DNA of 64,000 nucleotides from Neolentinus lepideus HHB14362 ss-1 (taxonomy: Eukaryota > Basidiomycota > Agaricomycetes > Gloeophyllales > Gloeophyllaceae), in contig KV425580.1 of NCBI GenBank assembly GCA_001632425.1, positions 124,215 through 188,214 on the forward strand, given 5' to 3'. The position numbers were made by a program, and so were the translations under genes. Below the pieces are notes generated by a model. It was given only the letters and a program-made list of their open reading frames with translations, ran no database searches and had not been told where the DNA came from. This document shows, one piece after another, positions 56,656-64,000 of the stretch (within the stretch, counting starts at the first letter, position 1; every line of letters begins with the position of its first letter).

Positions 56656-56933
56656 TCCAGAGCTCGTGGAGATGAAGCAAGTGTAATGAAGGCGTGGGAA
56701 TTTCGCTCATAGGTAGTGTCTACTGAAGTACTCAAGCTTGAAGTCCAAGTCTCCTTCAACGGCTCCAACCGTATAACTTGGGCACTCTGATGATTTTTTA
56801 ATGATTTATTGAACACCTGAACACATAACATATAGGAGATGCAACGACTTTCAATGGGGAGGATTCACAAGCACAACCATGGGGGAAAATATTACGATAC
56901 AAGAGACAAGGAAGCAGCCACAACAAACATACT

Positions 56934-58079
56934 TTACATCTGTTGGGCGTACTGTGGTGGGGGCATAACAGGAGGCGGGGGAGGCATCATCCCCATACCT
57001 TGCTGAGACACGAACCCAGGCGGGGGAGGCGGGAACGCGCTAGCAGGGTTGAACACAGGCATATTTGGTGGCGGGGGTGGCATCCCCATTGGCATGCCCA
57101 TGGGTGGGGCAAACCCCGGCGGGGGAGGTGGTTGCGCAAGCGCGCCTGCAAACTGACCAGGGTGGTACATGCCCATCCCAGCGGGGGCAGGCGGTGGGCG
57201 TGCGGACACGGGCAACGCGTTGTTCTTGCGTGCTTGGGCTGCTAAGAGACGTTCCGCGGGCGTGCCGTGGCGCTCGCCCTTTCCGTCCTTTTTGAAGGCA
57301 TATTGGACGGTGATGGCTTTGTTCATGAGGAACTGGCCATTCATGGACTCGATGGCGGCGTCGGAAGATTCGAAGTCTGTGTAAGAAACGAAGCCGTATC
57401 CTTTCGATTTGCCGGATTGGGGGTCTCGCGCAATCTAAGGGGCTGTGAGATTTAGTCTGAATGAAGGGAGTGAGAGACATACCTTAGCCGTCGTAGCCAT
57501 GACACCGAAAGCGCTGAATGTATCATAGAGGAGTCGCTCGTCCACATTCTCGTCCAGGTTACCAATGAACAAGTTCGCGCCGACATCGAGCTGCTTTTTA
57601 TCCGAAGAAGCCTAGAATACAGCGAAAACAGGTGAGCACAGTCGGCACAAACATCTGAACCGGGCAAGGAAGAACGCCATGAGGGTCCATGCTTGGGAGA
57701 CAGAAGCCTGGCACGAACCTTGTTCACTCGAATAGGCTTCCCCCACAGTTTAATCTGATTCATAATCTTGCACGCATACTCTGCGTCCTCTTCTGTGAGA
57801 AACTCGCAGAAACCGTAGCCTTGGTGCTGCATCGAGATTCGGTCCTTTGGCAGATGGACGTTGACTGAGATTAATGAGTCTTATGGTTACAGTGCAAGCT
57901 ACGTGTCTACTTACCTACTGGACCAGCCTGCAGCATTAGCTCCCATACGAGCGCATCTGTACACCGTTCGTCCAAGTTTCCCTAGGTCCTTGATCAGCCT
58001 TGTTCCGAAGAGTTCAACGAGTACCGCCAACCAAGTAAACAGTCGCTTCCTGATTCCTGTCATCTTGAGGTCGGGACAT
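56934..58079 (-). CDS. SF3B4: Splicing factor 3b subunit 4 (Hsh49)
   Basis: RNA-binding component of the U2 snRNP SF3b complex, acting at the branch-point region. Five exons (58079-58032, 57981-57915, 57864-57719, 57611-57483, 57434-56934) join in phase to 296 residues. RRM1: [52 protein letters not shown]2: [52 protein letters not shown]. Then a Pro/Met-rich tail typical of SF3B4 (many PPPPPGF units) ends YAQQM. The RNP1 motifs are intact in both RRMs. Confidence 0.95.
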
Positions 58080-58777
58080 GTTGCTGTTCCTTCACTTTTA
58101 CAGCTACAGGTAACAGAGAAGGGCGCATATAGATGAATGAAGCGATGACAGAATTTCCTGGTTCTGGTTTGTTTCTGTTTCCCACTCTACCGGCATCTGC
58201 CGACGCCATAGCACTTCGACACGACTCTCTCCAGCTCTGTTACGATGGTCACTTCTCGAAGTAACTCTATCTTTGAAAATCAGAGGATTGTCAATCTGTT
58301 GGCATTGCTGTTATCTGCGCTACTCGGACTGTGTCTGAATAGCACAAACCGAGAACGCCGCTATCGCCCCGACGGTACCTTGGTCTCTATACACAACCGG
58401 CTCGGGGACCAGGGTCTACACGAATGGACTAAAGCAATCTCCGGGATGATCTGGATTCCAGTCAAGATATCATTAACTCCCTCGTTGCTATCTGCGTATT
58501 GAGCGCTCTCAGTGCCAAATCCCGGCTACGGTCGATATGCTTGACGTGATGCCTCGATGCACCCTCAAGGAATCAATACATTCATGACCTACATCGTTTG
58601 TTCTATCTTCTTCCATTCACAATATATCTCCTTTGACGGCGCTATATATACAGAGCGGATTGATGGACTTGCGTCAGTGGTCTTAGGGCGAACATAAATA
58701 CATAAAGCCTCGACTGCCGTCTGTGTACTATTCGGACCCACCCCCAGGTCTTGAAGTCCCTCAGCTTCACCTTCAGG
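58080..58777. other. Divergent spacer SF3B4 / small secreted protein candidate
   Basis: Contains the SF3B4 promoter and a TATATATA at about 58643-58650, upstream of the candidate small gene. An open frame at 58245-58502 shows a hydrophobic stretch but no family match. Confidence 0.4.
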
Positions 58778-59199
58778 ATGTATCGTCGTTTGAATAGCCT
58801 TCTTTTTGTCGTTCTGTGTCTTTCTCTTGTGGTCACTGCGGTCCCGCTGCCCACGTACAGAATGGGACTAAGGCAAGCTCGAGTGGTTCGGGGGGACCCT
58901 GGAGAATGGGCCCGCCGACAGATGCAAAGTAAGCTTGTGAACGGTATCTGCGTTGTTGTCTAGACATATGCTGATCATGTCTTGTTGTAGTTTAAGCGAA
59001 TCCTCAATTCTCCGTATCTTGATTAGTCTTCTTAGATGCGAAAGCGATGGTAAGCCCTGTGGCTGTTGCTCTACTACGGAAACTGCTTACGCGTGTTAAC
59101 GTTGTTTTGTCGACTTTATAGCACGATGCTTACTCATTGCGCGGTGACGAGATGTGTCCACGATGTCACGAATCCCGATGTGCCTTAGCCACGAGTTAG
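58778..59199 (+). CDS. Candidate small secreted protein, 83 residues
   Basis: Three exons (58778-58928, 59027-59049, 59122-59199) join in frame. The first encodes a good signal peptide (MYRRLNSLLFVVLCLSLVVTA) followed by VPLPTYRMGLRQARVVRGD and a dibasic site (EWARRQ). The last encodes a cysteine cluster C-P-R-C-H-E-S-R-C near the C-terminus. A TATA-like box lies about 130 bp upstream. Small size, signal peptide and cysteines fit fungal small secreted proteins or processed peptides. The splice model rests on frame and consensus only, so the gene is plausible, not proven. Confidence 0.45.
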
Positions 59200-59604
59200 T
59201 GATGGACTTGTATGAACTTGACTTACTGTGATTCTCCAAATCCGATCCCATTCACCGCGCGGGCGGAAATGCAATGCATGGAAATGGCTCAGGCCAGAAT
59301 CAAATTCTCGCTTAAGCTATTAGATTCCGCCCATGTACCTAATTTCCCAAATGGTATGAACTACAAGAGATAAAAGTAGAAAGTACCGGAACAGACAAGG
59401 GCTGTGCGCACTGTTGCTCCAACAGGCATCCTCAGAGAAAAGTGAGAGGAAGTGTGAAAACGGATAGGGCAGTCAGGTAGAGGGTGGGCTGATAAATCTG
59501 TCTTCAGTAGTAACAATCAGAATGCAGTGGGATATATGGAAGAACGTGACGTGATGAAGTGATCGTGGACAATGGATAGGGATGATTCCGCATCGTAGAG
59601 AACA
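59200..59604. other. Convergent 3' intergenic region
   Basis: Between the small candidate gene (plus) and CDC42 (minus). Nothing seen. Confidence 0.4.
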
Positions 59605-60432
<828 letters not shown>

Positions 60433-61216
60433 GACCAAACAGTAAGTCTATGAGAATCGATCGTGAAGCGCACTGCAGAGGTTTAAGAGAGAGGAATGGT
60501 CAGAAAGGTGCTACTGGAGGACACTGGGTGTATTGCGAGATGGATGTTGGGGTGTAGCGAACGGGCGTGGTAACCACGTCTGTCCGCGGCGGTGCGAGGC
60601 GATGATGACGCAAAGCCCCTGTCACGATATGTTGGAAGCTCACCGTTGTATGTAAAAGAGCAGCCTAAGGAGTGCGCAGTTGGAGAGCGGGCAGACTGCG
60701 GATTTTTAACGGCTTCAGAGGTCCAACAGTCTATCCCAAGAGGTGGAAGCAGCGTTGTCGTCACTTGTTCTAAGAAGGGAAGAACGTTGGAAGATGAGTA
60801 ATGGATGGGTATGACGGTCGACGTACGTGACAGCGAACGTTGACGCCTGCACGTTGTCGAGAACAGCGAGGACGAGCGGTATGACTGTCTCGGACTGTCT
60901 TGCCTCGAGGACGGTTAACGACAGTTGGGATCATCTCCGTCGGCAACGCATGGACCGGCCTCACAAATATTCGCAAACAGCGCGTCGCCGCCCGCCCGCC
61001 CGGCTTGCGTCCGCAACTTTTATGGCACGTGGAAGACATCAGTTTCGAATTACATACAACTGGCGTTGTACGGACACTTCGAGACACAGCTAAAAGTACA
61101 GGTATGTATAATAGTGTAGCTGAAAATATAAGTTAACAGCAAGAACAAACAATAAAGCAAACAAAGCATAGACAAGAAGAGTATGTAGATTCCCTCCTTG
61201 AGATAAAAACGAGCTG
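60433..61216. other. CDC42 upstream region
   Basis: 784 bp between the CDC42 start and the 3' end of the WD40 gene, which are on the same strand. No gene seen. Some CGTCG/CGTCC-rich stretches (60820-61010) could be promoter sequence. Confidence 0.4.
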
Positions 61217-64000
61217 TTAGTCTAGATCAGCGGACTTCATTCGTTTGCGTGGTGTATCTAGGTCTGAAACAGCTGCTTAGTATTCCTAAGTGACAGCATA
61301 CTGTCACACTTACTAGCTGGAGAATGAGGCCACCACGTCAATTGCCCATGTTTCGTGCCGGTGACTAGGTGATGCTCGGACGAACCAACGCTGGAGCCGA
61401 AGCTCTGAGAACGGCAGGTCAGGAGAGAATATCGGTATAAATAGTCAATAATACTTACAGCAACGGCTTGCACGACCTCTGTCTGAAAGTTAGCGATGCG
61501 CACGGAATCCATATTCATTAATACTCACCATCACCATGATCCAGACCCCAAACCACCTCCGTGCTCGACCGGTCCCAAACAAGAACACAACCATCAAGAC
61601 CTCCCCAAAGAACAGACTGATCGCCATTGGCAAACACTGCCCCGAAGTCATACGTGGCAGCGTTCAGCACTGCGTTGTCTTTGAGCATATATGCCCGTTC
61701 AACCTTCCCCCTGTGGCCGTCTTCCTTTATGCCGACTAAATGGCAGCGACCCCCGTTGTGCGCCACAAGCGCGTGCGTGCCTAGCGCGTTCACGTCCAGG
61801 TGGTATCTAGATGATGACATCAACGTTGGGGATTGGTGGAGAAACGAGTTCGACTGCGCAGCTTACACTTTGGTCTTGAAGAATGCGTAGGCCCGTAGCG
61901 TCCCGCTGGGAACTTGGCAGTACCACCTGTAAATTTACCCGATCAGGATCGCTTCAACAGGTAAAACCTGGAGACCATACAATACACCATCAGTTGTTCC
62001 ACCAAGTAATGCATCTCCATCATCAACAAATCGGATAGCAGACACGTTCTGGCGGAGTATGGACCTCTGTAGTTGCCAAGTGCCTGGCTTGGATGTGAGC
62101 ACAAGAACAAAGGCGACTTCACGCATTCTTACCTTTCACCCATAGCCAGACCTTGACACCCTTCCTCGGGAATGCAACTGCAATGCGGTCTCTCATGTAC
62201 GCGAGACACGTAGGATCTTCATCCGCCCTTCCAGAATCCAAGATCTTGGCCCAATGCCACTTATTCTGATCCTGAGGTAGGCGGTTGTCCCTCAAAACCG
62301 AGATTTCCGACTTACATCTAATCTGATTACTCACCAGCCGTACCCATTTGCTAACAATGCCGTTGTCACCCAAAGAAACAACTCCAGCACCATCGTCCAT
62401 CCAAGCCACAGATACAACTGGGGCACTATGCTTCAATGTCGCCACCTCCGTGTGACTATGGTTATTCCATATGCGCACAGTACAATCCTGGCCTGCAGGA
62501 CCATCATCTGCTTACTGCATAGGAGATCGGACACGAGCACTTACAATTCACAGCGAACTGACTGCCATTCGAATTAAACGTGATACCGCGTATCCCGACA
62601 TTATCATCGCCTTTCACTCGAACCGTGTGAATGGGCTCCAATACAGGCCACTTGAACGATCTTCTCCTTGTCGTCTCCGGATCGCGTGTGGCCATTGCTG
62701 CAGACCGTTTCACGCCTATGACCGGACGGTTCGGTTCGTACTTATGTGGCGCTGGACCCGCAGCCGCCATGGGTTTCGGGGGCAGGGGGTGCTTAACGGG
62801 AACTACGGGAGGGTCAGAACAATTCGAGCTACTGTGTGGATGAACTAACCGGGTGTGGGAGGAGGTGCGACTTTTGGTGGGGCAAGGGAGTCTGGCAAGT
62901 GAGTACAGTTAATGAAGAATTCGGGATCATTTCTAACTACGGCAGGAGACGAACTTACCCTTGCTGGGTTTGTTAATGAGCCCAAGACCAGGCGGATGAT
63001 CGAACTCCGCGCTTGTAGGTCCTGCACCAGTAAGGACGTCAGACAAATTGGTCTGACTGGGTTTCTGAGGGAGTGAAGATTGCTCTTCCACTTTGACCTG
63101 AGAAGGATGCGCTTTCCGTGTTTCACCTTTCATGCCAACAGGCGAAGACAGCGACGATGGCGCAGCAGATGAATGAAGACCGTTGGATACAAATCTGACC
63201 GGCGTTGTGGACATAGATTGTTTCAAGAGGGTCAAAGGACGATTGGCCACTTCAGGAGAGCCCACTTCAGGAGAGGGGGAACGATATGATACAATTCCAG
63301 ATAACTGGGAAGGGGACAGAGACGAATGGCTTGCCGCATTCCTATACACGGAGTGAGGGGGTGTTGGGAGAGGGAGGGGAACATTATCTGGTGGAGTAGC
63401 CTGTTTAATGGACCCCACGCTAGTGGTTACACTCGAAGGTGAGGGGGTGGGCGAACTCGTCTGCACCTGATGCCGGACGGGAGGCCAGGCAGCTCCTACT
63501 ACGACAGGCTTTTTAGATGTAGTAAGGGCCGCTGGTGCTTTCGGGGGCATAGGAGTCCTAGTATTAACTCCGTTCCTTACCACGGGCGGTACAGACGGTC
63601 GGATTCCTAATGGGTTTCCGAGAGGACCCGGAGTGGGCGCTATAGGAGCGAATGACGCAGGCTTCCATTCAGATGACGAGGGAGTTGTTGTACGAACAGT
63701 TCCTATCGGCTTGAAGGTCGACTGAGAGACCTGAGGGACACTCATACCCGTACTCGAAGTGGCAGAAAGCAATGCCGCTGGGGCAGTGGGTGGTGCATTT
63801 GCGGGGAGAGTCAGAAAAGCTGCCGGAGCAACTGGTATCCCACGGCTATGGCCAGCCGTAGGCTGAGGTACAGAGGCAGCTGCGCTTCGAGCTTGCTCTT
63901 GCGTGGTGCCAATATCGGAGCATGCACGGGATCGAGGTCCTGTGGGTGGCGACCGACCTCGCTTTCCAAGAGAGACGGCCAATGGTTGTAAATAATGAGA
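61217..64000 (-). CDS. WD40-repeat protein with long Pro/Ser-rich N-terminus (5' end beyond window)
   Basis: The minus strand is open through the window edge. The first visible exon (64000-62959) encodes over 340 residues of low-complexity Pro/Ser/Thr sequence. Short exons follow (DSLAPPKVAPPPTP, then VPVKHPLPPKPMAAAGPAPH), then WD40-like units: GIRGITFNSNGSQFAVN, CTVRIWNNHSHTEVATL, APVVSVAWMDDGAGVVSLGD, VSAIRFVDDGDALLGGTTDG, VLWGGLDGCVLVWDRSS and HHLVTGTKHGQLTWWPHSP. Spliced through a 41-nt intron, the end would be VSDLDTPRKRMKSADLD with a stop at 61217-61219. Read through instead, it stops at 61258-61260. I do not recognise a specific orthologue. Basic PRKRMK could be a nuclear signal. Confidence 0.75.

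Noticed and set aside
57040..57480. Minus-strand alternative frame over the SF3B4 tail
   Set aside because: Out-of-frame reading of the Pro-rich repeat region; the SF3B4 frame continues directly from two intact RRMs.

Overview
The window reads as nuclear DNA of a filamentous basidiomycete, most likely an Agaricomycete. Genes are cut by many short introns (about 45-65 nt, GT...AG). The gene set is eukaryotic and fungal (WBP1, CDC42, RAB11, PFS2, SF3B4, EMC4, ADK1), and several families are typical of mushroom-forming fungi: a Fe(II)/2-oxoglutarate oxygenase family, an HNH_2-type nuclease and GMC oxidoreductases. Exon joins below were made by hand from reading frame, splice consensus and remembered family architecture; no search was run. 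I saw no tRNA, rRNA or CRISPR array.

Layout. 1-126 is the 3' end of a gene. 0.6-4 kb (minus) holds a broken 2OG oxygenase copy behind an intact coiled-coil gene, then WBP1 (4.5-6.1 kb) and a broken HNH nuclease gene (6.5-7.7 kb). A 1.1-kb non-autonomous transposon with about 125-bp inverted repeats lies at 7.9-9.0 kb. ADK1, a Zn2Cys6 regulator and an Ariadne-type RBR ubiquitin ligase run to 15.8 kb. Two intact tandem 2OG oxygenase genes (17-20.7 kb) are each followed by a scrap of the coiled-coil gene. After a gene-poor 3 kb come a CBM21 glycogen/PP1-targeting protein, PFS2, a glyoxalase-like protein and a GMC oxidoreductase (24-33.5 kb).

34-47.8 kb is an accessory block. It has two tandem tail-anchored paralogues, then a duplicated unit (unknown gene plus coiled-coil gene) in which each copy has lost a different member. 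A 5.24-kb hAT transposon with an exact 8-bp target duplication sits in the promoter of the second copy. Its transposase begins with a ubiquitin-like fold ending in Leu-Gly-Gly.

48-64 kb returns to housekeeping genes: L-rhamnose mutarotase-like, RAB11, ITFG1/TIP-like, a multi-pass membrane protein, EMC4, SF3B4, a possible small secreted protein, CDC42, and a WD40 gene cut by the window edge. Several act in secretion and polarity (WBP1, EMC4, RAB11, CDC42) or mRNA processing (PFS2, SF3B4), but nothing indicates co-regulation beyond ordinary fungal gene packing.
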